DNA of 23,358 nt from Welwitschia mirabilis (lineage: Eukaryota; Gnetophyta; Gnetopsida; Welwitschiales): assembly GCA_051453625.1 (NCBI GenBank), contig JBOZIK010000001.1, positions 239,491,330-239,514,687 of the forward strand, written 5' to 3'. This document shows positions 11,701 to 21,915 of this stretch, piece after piece (the first letter of the stretch is position 1; each line of letters begins with the position of its first letter). The position numbers were made by a program, and so were the translations under genes. The notes under the pieces are model-generated. The model was not told the DNA's origin. It was given only the letters and a program-made list of their open reading frames with translations, and searched no databases.

Positions 11701-12450
11701 AAGAGGAGAAAAAATGCTTAAAGGTTTTCCAAAGTTAAAACTTTCATACGGTTTCTTTCTCATATGATTTGCATTTTAGTAAACATTTACAAAACTTTAC
11801 AATAAGAAGGTTAAATGTCCATTATATGGACATGGTGAGTCATTCTAACATTTTTTTTTATATAAATGTTTGGACTTAAAATTTAGATACATTAATTGTA
11901 GTTTAACTTTAGATACCTTGGCTTGATTTTTCACATGTTCTATGATAGAGCTACCACTAACAAAATATAAAAATGTCAAGTTGTTTTTATACTTTCAATC
12001 TTTATATGAGCTCTAGAAGATGAGACACTTCAAGTTATTTTAATATGCCAATGCAAAAATTTATTAAAAGATATCATTCTAAAATATCTATCTATGATTT
12101 AACTTTAACTGATGGCATAGAATTAGAAAGTTCTTTTAGTAGTTCAATATTTAAACCTTTTAATAAATGCTTGGATGGAAACTAGATTTTAAAATTGATT
12201 ACTTTTATTCTATGTTATTTTGTTTCTTAGGTTTTTGTAGTTTCAATTTGCTAGTTTTTTTAGTCTCATATCTCTTTATTATGTTTATTTAATATGAAAG
12301 GATCATGTTATTGAGTTTTTTCAGTCTTATCTCTCTTTGTTATGTTTATGTTATGTGTCCTTACCTCTCTTTATAATCTTTTGTATACATATCTATTACT
12401 TTCATGAAATATCTATTTTCCCTTAATAGAGATTTTTGCTTTTTTTAAAT
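8740..12450 (+). pseudogene. LINE ORF2 remnant with endonuclease, reverse transcriptase and zinc knuckle (LINE 2)
   Basis: Motifs of a plant L1-type ORF2 appear in order. The endonuclease shows RDFNMVE (canonical GDFN) at 8849 and SRLD at 9044-9055. The reverse transcriptase shows GIDGFLIKFYKWACDLLGTDL (about 9840-9900, given here only as a marker), HRGFHSRRYIL near 10110, LDFIKAYD at 10215, SPFSPLLYLHVIDFL near 10395 and VDDT at 10539-10550. The C-terminal zinc knuckle reads CPLYGHGESF...HFF...KC at 11816-11874. Stops replace expected Trp or Gln, as in LDFIKAYD-stop-I-S-stop, and the second knuckle Cys has become Tyr (TGT to TAT). Several frameshifts separate the motifs. The element is 5'-truncated: the endonuclease N-terminus and ORF1 are not seen. 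The 3' boundary is approximate. Confidence 0.85.
12253..12360 (+). repeat. Two-copy repeat of about 60 bp near the 3' end of LINE 2
   Basis: The block AGTTTTTT-TAGTCT...TATCTCTTT-TTATGTTTAT occurs twice with a 60-bp offset. It lies downstream of the last LINE 2 coding motif, probably in its 3' untranslated part. Confidence 0.5.
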
Positions 12451-14849
12451 TAAAGCATTAAATTCCTTATACTTTTAAATATTCAAAAATATAAAACAAA
12501 TTAATAACTACCATTTTTTCAAGAGAAGAAATTTAAAATGTTATGAAGCAAGATGGTAATTAATGCATAAAAACCTATAAAGTTAGGTATGTTATTTTGT
12601 TTTTACCTATTTGTCTATTTTTAAATTTAAGTCTTCAAGAATGGTATTTGATTAAGAAATAGTTTAGGTAACATTATTGTGAATGTTTATTTTTTAAAAA
12701 AAAAATAATGTTTTTAAGGAAAAGAAGACAATTTATCAGATGTCCTTACTCAATATCAAAGGATTACAAAAATAATAGAAAATACGTGTACCTAAAATAA
12801 TAATATTTTTAAAATTTGAATTCTTTTTTTATGACCATTTTATGTGTCTAAACTATTAAGACACATAACAAAATATCATGATTTATAGTGTTATGTTTGG
12901 ATTAGTAAGCAAATCAGTTTGATATATATACATCTATACATACATATTCATATACATACATACAAACAACTTACATTTGTTATTTATTTAAAGTTTTATA
13001 AATTCAACTCTAAAAAATTCATTAATGTTATAATATAGTTAAAATGGTATAGTCTAATTGTTGTCATAGTAATAACTTATTTTTATTTGGTTACACTATC
13101 TAGAACTCTAGTTTATTCATGCAATTTAATCTTATTTAATAGCTATTAAACTTCAAATAAAAATTTCATTAAATTCATACCCTTTAATATTATTTAATTG
13201 CTATTAAACTTTAAATAAAAATTTCATTAGATACTTGTATTTGATTTTTAGCATTTTTAATGTATTAAAACTTATGTTAAAAGTTTTTCATATGTTGAAT
13301 TATTATCTTGAAACAATTTGTACAATATTGGAGTATCATATTAAAAACAACAATTCTCTTATAGAACTGTTGCAAGAAACTTAGTTTAGTGCTTTGAGAA
13401 AATCCTTATAATAATCGTGTTGACTAAAACTGTGAAACTAATGGATAATGGAATTTGAAGAAGAAATCTTTTAGTAGAGTTATAAATTAAAGATGAAAAG
13501 GGAGATTTATAATTAAAATAAAAGAAATAATTTTGGAATAGTGTTAGAACCATAAGTTTAGCATGGAGCTAAAAATTATTTATTATAACATATATAGATA
13601 GCTATTTAAATTAGCATAATCATAGATTTATGAACTCGTATATACCATCTATGATTTTTATTGAGGCCTTAATTAAGCAAAGGATGACTTTTCAAAATGA
13701 TAAAATAATTGAAAAGTAATTAGTATTTGTTTTCGATGATTAGATCTAAGATATACATTTTTATTTAAAAGGATATTCAATTATAATATTTATATTTTCC
13801 TTAATTCATCTTATTAAATAAAATATGTTTATATGGCATCATTTCAGAAAAAAATCTTCTCGATATAGTATGTTATAATACACGATCTCTTACTTCATGA
13901 AACTATAAGAAATCCATCTGCAGGATAACATGGATAGAAAATTATCATGCTACTAGGAAATTCTTTAGAAAAACATAACTTTAACATCAAATCTACCTCT
14001 CTCTCATTATGTGATTGTAAAATATAATTATAATATTAGTTTTCTTGAAAAACATGATAGCGATAATGTATAAATTCATAGGACAATCATAATAATGTAA
14101 TTTTTTCTAACATTTTAGTTAAGGCATTTTTGAACTATAATACATCTCCTTAAAAAATTTAATCATGCAAGAATATTCCTCTCATATATATTTTAGAATA
14201 TTTATTAACAGTTAGTGAGAACATTTCATATTTACACATATATTATCATGTTTCTTTTTTCCTCTATAATTCTAACTCAGTTTTTATTTTATAGTTTATT
14301 AATGTTAATATAATTATCATCATTATTATTTGTATATAATTAGTAAATATAATTAATGTCATCATAATGGTTGTAGTCATCTTTAACATATTATTTCTTA
14401 TTGCATTTTACCATATTTCTAATAAATTGGTACTATAAGAATGATTTAATGTTAATTTTATCTTTAATACGTAAAGAAATATCTAAAACTTTCTTAGTTT
14501 CTTTGTTATTAAATTTTTCTTTAACGCTAATGATCAAAAATACAAGCTAGCTATTTTTCATATTTAAGCATTAATATAATAAGAATTGATATTATTTTTA
14601 ATAATAATATAAAGTAATTCTTTAGTTGATAGTTTCATAGTTTTGTAAAATACTTTATTGATGGTAAGAAATTTACTTATTATATTTTTTAATTTACAAT
14701 AATTTTATGATTTCTTTTCACATTGTTATATGTATATGTAATATTTATAATTTATTGGTATTTACATTGTTATTGTTCAAATCATGCATAAAGTGATTTC
14801 TCTTATAACATCCTAGAGAATTTAAATTTTAGCAATCTAGCTAAAGCAT
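12451..14849. other. AT-rich intergenic DNA between LINE 2 and LINE 3
   Basis: About 2.4 kb without a supportable gene on either strand. It contains a short TATA/CATA-rich microsatellite tract around 12920-12966 (repeated ACATACAT) and one small tandem duplication. No transposon motif or RNA gene was recognised. Confidence 0.5.
13132..13235. repeat. Two-copy tandem repeat, 58-bp period
   Basis: TTATTTAATAGCTATTAAAC at 13132 returns as TTATTTAATTGCTATTAAAC at 13190. Both are followed by TTYAAATAAAAATTTCATTA, so the two units match over most of the period with few differences. Confidence 0.8.
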
Positions 14850-17800
14850 TTACCATGAATCACATTCTCAATGACAATATTAGCAATGTTCAAGCTTTTT
14901 CGTAGCCACTTCCATGTAGATGTAACCACCTTGCATTACTAATAAAGGTAAATGATATCCTCATTAACATGGAAGTAAGGACATAATGCATTATTGATTC
15001 TTATTATTTCTAACTAGTCATCTTATTTTAACTCTTCATAATAGAGGAACTCAAGAAAATAATTAATTTAAAAATATGTGACTTACATAGTCTTTGAATG
15101 CATAGTATCTTTTACCCTCACTTAAAAGCATTTTCATCTTCTTAAATATCTTTGTAATCTTGTGGTTAAGTAAAAAGCTAGAGGCCATTATTAAAAAACA
15201 AGAATTTAATAACTTCTTAGTTCATTCGAATAGTGCATTTTGAAAAGAGATAAGAACACAAGTAATTAACATTTTTTTATAGACCTTTTATATATGTTAT
15301 GATAAATTTGAAGCTTATTCTAAGATATGAATTTCATGATATTTTATTTTATTTGATTTTAAGTTAGAATAATTAAATATTTTAAAGTCCAAATGTCATT
15401 TCAACATTTCATGAAATATTTGGAGCCCTAAATATAATTCTCAAAGGCTAGTGTTGAAGGAATCATTACTATAAGATCATTGTAGAAAAATGTAGAGACA
15501 TTTTCAAGAATTCCAAAACATAAAAAGAGGATGTAATATTTAAAGTTTTTAGATGCATAATAGAAATATGAACTTAATTCATCCTAATATTTCTTAGCAA
15601 AAGTTTTGCCTCAAGAGATAGTATTACATAATAAGAATTTTTAAGCTTTATTTTCTTACTCACTCAAACAATCCATTTTTTTAGTGATTTATCACCTTTG
15701 ATTGGATAGTGAAGGAATTCCAAGGCTATAAGTTTCTTTTATCTAGAAAAGACCTTCCAAATCACTCTTTGGAATCCTTTGTTACTTAAAAATATAAATC
15801 ATAAGAAATGTTTATTCTACTTTTCCATCCTAGAGTAAGAAATGTTTAAAGGAGAAAGGTTAGAAACTAAAGAAGAGGGATTAAAATATTTGAGATAAAC
15901 ATTTTTCCTTCTATGGATAGGTTTTTGGAAGACTAAACATGAATTTATTCTCAACGTATTGGGTAATGCAATATCATAAAGAAGATGCAAATACCTTATA
16001 CAAAGAAGATTCCTAAGAGAAGAAAGCTTTCTCACCTTTTGATAGTCTTCCATGAACTAGATAAGGAATATTTATTATTTTTAAAAAGTAGATTTATTAA
16101 AATTTATATAAGAGTTAGAAGTTTTGCAAAAACCTGGACCATTGAACATAAATTTTTTAATAATCTCAAAAGAATTCATGAGAATAAAATATAAATCACA
16201 AAAAGTAACCATTTCAAAATTAGTTGTTTTTCTTTAGAAGTTAAAAACTGCAAATCTAATTTATGTTTAATATTTGTTGAATTAAATGACCCAAGTAATT
16301 AATTCTTAAGATGTATAAATGTGGAAATAATAAAATCCTTAAGTTATGGATTATATTAATTTAAGAGGCTTGGATGAGATGCCGTGTATAGTAACAAAAG
16401 CTATGGATTTAGTAAACAAAGTATTAATCACATCCTAAGTGTTTTAAAACTTTATAAACTTCCCAGGAATTCATTAATGTCTCTTCTTATAATCAATTAT
16501 AAGAAATATTATGTATTGATTATAATACTTGATCCACTTCCATGCTTTTATGAATGTCATGTTATTATCTAAAATGAAATAAGCTTTTACAAAAGCTTGT
16601 TATTGATTTCTACTAATGTTGGTTTACTTTCATATTTTGGTATAGCTTTGATTTAAATAGCATTTATGAAATTAATGTCTATTTCTTCTTTAAGTGTCTT
16701 AAATAATTTTGAATAAAAATGATCCCACTTGTCTTTGTAATCTTCAATAAGAATACCCTTCATCTTTAATGATCTATTATTTGAAAAAGAGACACAAGTT
16801 TTTCTAAGCTCATTCAAGTTTAGTGGCTAATTTAAAATGATATTATCTAAATCACTAACAATTTTTTTTTTTTTTGAATTTTTAGGAACAAATGGGTAAC
16901 CCTTGATCTATCGTGGTTGCATAATTTTTTAAATGTAATTTATCATGGAATTTTATGTTTTATCATTAGAATACACATTTCTCCCCTAAGAATGCATGGA
17001 AATAACTATTAAAAGATTTAATCATGTCATTGTATTCATGCAATATTTGTCCATTAATAATAAAACCTATGACTTTATTTTTTAAAAGTTGAGATCATTA
17101 AGAAAGGGAAAAATATTTGTTGCATCGATCTACATTTTTATCTAAAAAGTACAAGACTTTAATAGCTCTCGCCCAACTTTGAAATTGCTAATGCAATAAT
17201 CTTTCATGTCCATGTCTTTCAATTTTGATAATATAAATAGGGTTATGAGGCTATAACCAAGATTCCATTCTAGTTGCATAAAGATCATTGTTAAAATGGT
17301 AAAATCATTTTCTTTGTTAATGACTAAGATCTTTTTGAATCTTCAAGCTACATCAATGATGTATTCGCAATATCCTTTTCATCTTTTCCTTTGATTTTCA
17401 ACATTAATTTCCTCTACACTATTAGACATGCTCTCGATCTTATTAAGGAATATTTTTCCTTCTTTAGTATCCAACTAGCTAATATTAAGAAAAATTTTGT
17501 ATTATACTTGTAACATCATTGTTTTTATCTAGTGTAATAAAAAAGAAAGAGAAAACCAGTTCAAAAAAATTAATAAAGATAGTAGCAAACTTTCCAAAAT
17601 GCAAAACATCATTATTTTCATAATTAACTCTATTAAATTCATCAAAAGTAAAATTTTCTTTGTGATTTGAACTTTTTTATGGAAAAATCCTAATACATCC
17701 TAATAAACTTGATAAATTAGGTTAAAAAAGCCAACTAATTTTTAACAATATTGAGGACCTTTCTCTTGAACATTCACTTAAAGTTAGAGCTACCAAATTT

Positions 17801-17950
17801 ATTAAAAAATTTTTCTATCATATTAAGATCTTTAAAGCAAAGCCAAGAATAACAAAAACAATTACTTGCTAACAAGTCTAGAAACATACTTCTTTATTTA
17901 GTATCATTAAGGAAATAAATCCTTTTAAGCTAATATACGTACTATATTAA
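14850..17950 (-). pseudogene. LINE ORF2 remnant, main part (LINE 3)
   Basis: Reading the minus strand downward: NDTKxRSMFLDLL followed by WLCFKDLNMIE (17846-17814; canonical W...GDFN of the endonuclease); then the linker NVDRCNKYF (canonical GDxNTKFF) with IGFIINGQIL (about 17145-17040); then the start of the reverse transcriptase, LNLNELRK...LKMKGILIEDYKDKWDHFY and AIPKYE (16830-16630). Thumb and C-terminal sequence runs over 16053-15600. The terminal zinc knuckle is ALCPYFHVNEDIIYLY..CK...TWKWL (about 14990-14903). I did not find the catalytic YxDD segment. Many stops and frameshifts make it inactive. The upstream part of the same LINE continues at 19437-20340, beyond an inserted LTR element. 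Confidence 0.8.
16862..16875 (-). repeat. T-run of 14 inside LINE 3
   Basis: A homopolymer run within the decayed linker between the endonuclease and reverse transcriptase of LINE 3. It reads as an A-run (poly-Lys) on the LINE strand and probably grew by slippage. Confidence 0.6.
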
Positions 17951-18320
17951 TGATCTAAAGGAACTAGGATCTAGAGCAATTACTGATTTACACAAGATGG
18001 AAAAGATGTAGAAATGGAAATTTATAGAGAAATTAGAGTGAAAACTCTAAAAAAATGATTATTTTAGCATGTTAACTAATACAAGATTATAGTGATGCTT
18101 AATAGCCTTCAAGAAAAAAACACAAGTTAGCCTTTATGTTATACAAGGAAAATTTTTGTAAACTTCCTAATAAAGGGATTCTCTTTAGCTTCTAACTTTA
18201 GGATCTTCTACTTCTCCATTCTTAACTCCAACTTCCAAAGCATACTCTTCATCTCACCACTCACTCTTATTTATATTAATTTCTTAATTCACCAAAGTTG
18301 GTTCTTACATATTTCCATCA
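17951..18320 (-). repeat. 3' LTR of the short element
   Basis: A 370-bp left copy with TG...CA ends, diverged from the right copy by many substitutions. It abuts LINE 3 endonuclease sequence on its left. Confidence 0.7.
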
Positions 18321-18510
18321 TTACATGTAATAAAATCTATTTATTATCCCTAACTAATGCAAACTCATTTTAATTTTATTTTTCAAGGATGCTTGTGCAT
18401 CATATGCTCTCTTCAAAATACACTCATCCTTGACTTAAAATAAGTAACAACACAACATTAATGTCATCACCAAAACATTGCAACTTGCATATGGAGGCAA
18501 GCTCTCCATG

Positions 18511-18924
18511 TAGACCACTAGATCCATCTCTTTACAATGCACTGGATTGTATAATTGGTCTACCTTTCACAATCTTCATGCTTTTGAACATAATGCAAAC
18601 TTATGCTTTCATGGCCTTTCTCTTACCATCTCTCTAAGATATTGAAGTCTCCTTTTTTAAAAGCATTTTCTTCTCCTTTAATATAATCTTTGCACAAGAT
18701 CTTTGTTGCTTGCCTTCTCATTCAGACCAATATATCCATCTCTTTACCATGCACTGGATCGTATAACTAGTCTATCTTTTACAATTTTCATGCTTTTCAA
18801 CACAATGCAAACTTATACTTTCATGACCTCTCTCTTACCATCTCTCTAAGATGTTGAAGTCTCCTTTTTTGAAAACATTCTCTTCTCCTTTAATATAATC
18901 TTTGCACAAGATCTTTCTTGCTTG
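18511..18924 (-). repeat. Two-copy tandem repeat, 212-bp period, inside the short LTR element
   Basis: CCATCTCTTTACAATGCACT at 18524 returns as CCATCTCTTTACCATGCACT at 18736, and CTTTGCACAAGATCTT at 18688 returns at 18900. The two units are clearly more alike than the LTRs of the same element. Confidence 0.85.
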
Positions 18925-19054
18925 AGATTGTCTTCTTCAATAACCCTCAATTCTCATATAGGATCTCTTCATGCTTTCTTTCTACTTCTTTCAATGCCTA
19001 TCATCTCTCTTCATCACTTGTTAATAACCTAAAACAACACTAATGTTCATGAAA

Positions 19055-19066
19055 GCTTTGATATCA
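19055..19066 (-). other. Initiator-Met tRNA primer binding site
   Basis: Minus-strand TGATATCAAAGC, three bases inside the LTR end, followed by TTTCATG. It equals TGGTATCAGAGC, the usual primer site of plant Copia-type elements, apart from two G-to-A changes. This fixes the element's orientation. Confidence 0.75.
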
Positions 19067-19069
19067 TTA

Positions 19070-19436
19070 TGATGTAAAGGTAGTATGATTTAGAGAAATT
19101 AGTGCTTTACACAAGAGGAATAAGAAGGAGAGAGGGAAATTTATAGAGAAATTATAGGAAAAACTTTAAGAAAATCTTTATTTTTGCATACGAACTAATA
19201 CAAGATTTCAGTATGCTTGGTACCATTTAAGGAAAAATGCAAGTGATTTAAGATTCTAAGTATGGAACCTTCCCCTCAAGTTTCCAACGAAGAGCTCCTC
19301 TTTAGCCCCCATCTCTAGGATCCCTCATGCTTTCATTTTGAACTCAAACTTTCAAGCATACAATTCATCTCACCACTTACTCTTATTTATACTAATTTGT
19401 TTATCCTCTTAAATTGTTCCTTACATATTCCCATCA
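19070..19436 (-). repeat. 5' LTR of the short element
   Basis: A 367-bp right copy, TG...CA, directly next to the primer binding site. On its right the LINE 3 endonuclease N-terminal sequence resumes. Confidence 0.7.
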
Positions 19437-20340
19437 TTAAATTTAAATTTTATTCTTCAAGAAGGCTACTATGTTGACTAAGAAAAATTGATATGATATA
19501 ATGTTGTCATTTTTCATGGTAATCAGTTACTATCTTATTGACAATTTAATAAACAAGCAAAGCTGAGCCACAACAATCCTTATTATGAGAAGCAAAAAAG
19601 GAACCATTGTTTAAAGAAATAGTTTGTCTTATAAAAAATTAATAAACAAGCAAAGCAGAGCTACAACAATACTTATTATGAGAAGCAAAAAAGCAACCAT
19701 TATTTGAAGAAATAGTTTGTTTGCAAAGAACATCTTATTAGTCAAAATCTTAATTTCTTGAAGGGAAATCACATCTAAGAAGCTTCTTTCATCTAATAAA
19801 AATGTTAACTACATATTCACTAGTAAGATCTTGAAGACCCTGTCAAATCAAACTAATTATGGTAACAAAAATTGAATTGTTTCTATTCATGCCATAACCA
19901 TTATCTTTTGTTTTCATGTTCCATTAATTACTAGTAAGTCTAGTTCAAGTTTTCTTAAGAGTCACAAAATTATTTAGAAAGTTGCATATTCCAAATGAGA
20001 TGCTTGATCAATAGATCTTTCTTTCTTGGTGGAGAGTTGGATCTTGATATTTTTGAATGCTTACCTCTTGATAAGAATGTTTACTTTTCTTCACTACCTT
20101 ATGCCATTTCTCATATTTTGTGATAATATCGTTAGTGGTTGTAAAATGGCCTTTGACATGAATTGGTTTATTGTTATCAAAATCTAATCCTCTATTTTAT
20201 GGAACACTACTTGCTACACACATGACTCTTTGAAGAACTTAATCGTATAATCTTTTCAACTTGCTTAAGTTTGAGCTTTCTCTCAAGAATCCTTGGACAA
20301 ATTTTCCTTAACTGTAATTTCTCATTATATGAAAAAGATA
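19437..20340 (-). pseudogene. LINE 3, 5' part: endonuclease N-terminus and possible ORF1 debris
   Basis: The minus strand at about 19800-19715 reads LLDERSFLDVISLQEIKIL, the endonuclease N-terminal pattern (DVxxLQEIK, bearing the metal-binding Glu of these enzymes). Just upstream, IISLI-stop-QGLQD is a decayed form of the SWNVRGL opening. This is the piece missing from 14850-17950, whose endonuclease begins after this point, so both belong to one LINE. Sequence above about 19900 is AT-rich and protein-like in places (around ERKLKLKQVEKIIR, about 20290), possibly ORF1, but has no diagnostic motif. The 5' limit is not defined. Confidence 0.65.
19544..19729 (-). repeat. Two-copy tandem repeat, 93-bp period, in the LINE 3 endonuclease
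   Basis: AATAAACAAGCAAAGC occurs at 19548 and again at 19641, each followed by AGAGC/GAGCC, ACAACAAT, CTTATTATGAGAAGCAAAAA and AAGAAATAGTTTGT. The duplication lies just downstream (in LINE sense) of the LQEIK motif. Confidence 0.85.
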
Positions 20341-20649
20341 TATCTAGAAGCTTCAAGTAACATAATTTTTTTTTTCTTGTGCTTATGAATGCCTATTTAA
20401 ACAGTTACATAGATTATGTACTTTTAAAATATTCAAACGCAAAATTCTTTGGATATTGATATATGGCTAATAATGTACCTTATTAAGTATTTCAAATGCG
20501 AAGTTCATCAGTTATCGTTGAAAAACCTTGTAAGATTCCTAAAAAGAATAGTTTTAAGATGAGGCTTTTCCATCTCCTTAAAGCATTAACTTATAGTGCA
20601 TCTAAAAGCACTAAGATTAAATCCAAACACATACACAACTAAGACTGAA
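20341..20649. other. AT-rich transition to the gene island
   Basis: No gene recognised. It includes a T-run near 20368 and short CpG-bearing words. Base composition changes from transposon-like to ordinary at about 20650. Confidence 0.35.
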
Positions 20650-21618
20650 TTGTAGTGCATTTACAAAGAGTGGGGAATCCCTGCATGCCTCTCGTGGAAG
20701 AGCTTGAGATGGAACCTTCTATTCCCAAATACTGTTAGAGATGCCTCTGTGAAGCCTGCTTGGAAAAGGTCACGTTCGAGATGCAGAAGCCAGTGATCCT
20801 GGACGCGGAGAACAGAGACTGCAACCCGATGCGCGGCCTTCTTTGTTCCTGTTAATTCTTATCGACGAATTCATGCAGCTCATGTAACATCAAAATGACC
20901 TTGTTCGGAAGGTCATCTTCCTAATTAATGTTGCCATACCCGTTAAAGTTGAACGGAAAGAATGTCTGCAATAAATAAAAATCGAGGACATCGGCTCAGT
21001 CACGTAACAGAAGAACTAACGGCTAAACAGCCAGGAGCCTTCCATTTCCTTCTCTCTGCAGCGCGCTTACTTCCCTCCCATAGAGTACCACTCCTCGTTT
21101 TGACACAGGCTTTCCAGTCCAGTGCCCTGAGTATCTCAACTCTTTGATAAACTTTACCGCACCTTTCGCAGGGCGTCTGCCCAGACTGCTACGTGCCACC
21201 TTTTACTTTCACGATATCCGAACTGCTAGTTGCCACAGTTTGGGAAAATGTTGATATGGTCTTGTTCTTTGTGTTTTGACGCGAGTTTTTTCTCTGTGGG
21301 TGAGTTGTGCAGCAGCTCATTTTTATTGTCTGTTAGTGTTGGATTACGCGCTGTTGAGTTTTTCAACTTCAAGGCGAAAATCTCGTTATTATGCTGTGAA
21401 TTACTGAAGCCTTTACTTTTCTGTATATTTTATTTGGTTTAGGATTTTCTTTAGTTAGACAGAAATTGCTGGTGATGTAATGTGTAACAAGTTAGCCTTA
21501 TGTTTAAGGTGATAAGTTTTGTCATTTCTCCTTTTTAGATTAATACATAACTTCATACTTGTATTTTAATTTCCATAACCAAAAAAAAAAACATTATAGT
21601 GGGTAATGTTTGGGCTGA
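20650..21618. other. GC- and CpG-normal segment, function not assigned
   Basis: From about 20650 the sequence suddenly has ordinary G+C and many CpG (GGACGCGG, GATGCGCGG, CTGCAGCGCGC). Short plus-strand frames are open: one over about 20655-20790 (a Trp- and Arg-rich stretch ending at TGA) and another over 20747-20854 containing VTFEMQKPVILDAEN. They overlap in different frames and neither is recognised. The pyrimidine-rich part at 21040-21240 resembles promoter or untranslated DNA. At 21298 a GTGAGT donor-like site is followed by T-rich sequence, as in a plant intron, but no clear exon pair could be built. A run of 11 A lies at about 21581. Confidence 0.35.
21429..21434 (-). terminator. Possible polyadenylation signal for the DUF761 gene
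   Basis: This is the first AATAAA I noticed on the minus strand downstream of the stop at 21916. The implied 3' untranslated region of nearly 500 bases is long, and plants often use weaker signals, so this is only a candidate. Confidence 0.2.
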
Positions 21619-21816
21619 GACTTAAGTCACACCGCGTTGGAGATTGTCAACTTTGATCCTCTTCTTGCCGTGGACGGCAACGGTAAGCCCGAGAAGAGGC
21701 AGGAACAGTGTCTACTGACGAACATTCTCTATAAGTTCTTTAAGAAAGAAAAACACGCTTTAAAGGAAAAAGAGCGAGGAATACTGAAAACGAAGATCAA
21801 TGACAGGTCACTCTGA
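21619..21816 (+). other. 65-codon open stretch without ATG, possible exon or pseudo-exon
   Basis: The plus strand is open from after TGA (21616-21618) to TGA at 21814-21816, containing ALEIVNFDPLLAVDGNGKPE followed by a Lys/Glu-rich part. There is no Met start; an AG at 21623-21624 could be a splice acceptor, and GGTAAGC at 21682 is a good donor-like site. I do not recognise the protein. It could be a real exon, a remnant, or chance in GC-normal DNA inside the antisense 3' region of the DUF761 gene. Confidence 0.25.
21658..21699. repeat. Nested inverted repeat
   Basis: An outer arm CCTCTTCT (21658-21665) pairs with AGAAGAGG (21692-21699), and an inner arm TTGCCGT (21665-21671) pairs with ACGGCAA (21674-21680) around two bases. 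All arms are perfect. On the minus strand this would be a hairpin in the 3' region of the DUF761 transcript. Confidence 0.5.
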
Positions 21817-21915
21817 AGTCCTTCAATCCATGGAATCCTGTCTTTACAGACCATAAACAGTATTCGAATACGATATTTACAGTGACGCAGATGACAATTG
21901 TAGTGGCAATTGTCT

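Larger units (their letters stand above)
17951..19436 (-). mobile_element. Short non-autonomous LTR retroelement inserted in LINE 3
   Basis: Two direct repeats, 17951-18320 and 19070-19436, each run TGAT...CCATCA and share TTTACACAAGA, AAATTTATAGAGAAATTA, ACTAATACAAGAT and CATCTCACCAC. Next to the right copy, on the minus strand, TGATATCAAAGC (19066-19055) matches the initiator-Met primer site TGGTATCAGAGC at 10 of 12 positions, with both differences G-to-A. The element is therefore minus-oriented, with its 5' LTR on the right. The 749-bp interior has no coding capacity that I can see, so it resembles a TRIM or an internally deleted Copia-type element. The flanks carry TTAA on both sides (17947-17950 and 19437-19440), a possible but weak target duplication in AT-rich DNA. 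Confidence 0.75.

Noticed and set aside
12900-12970. Possible satellite or origin in the ACATAC/TATA tract
   Set aside because: It is a short imperfect microsatellite with no further structure.
15985-16194. Plus-strand frame of 69 residues
   Set aside because: It overlaps the thumb region of LINE 3, which is coded on the opposite strand.
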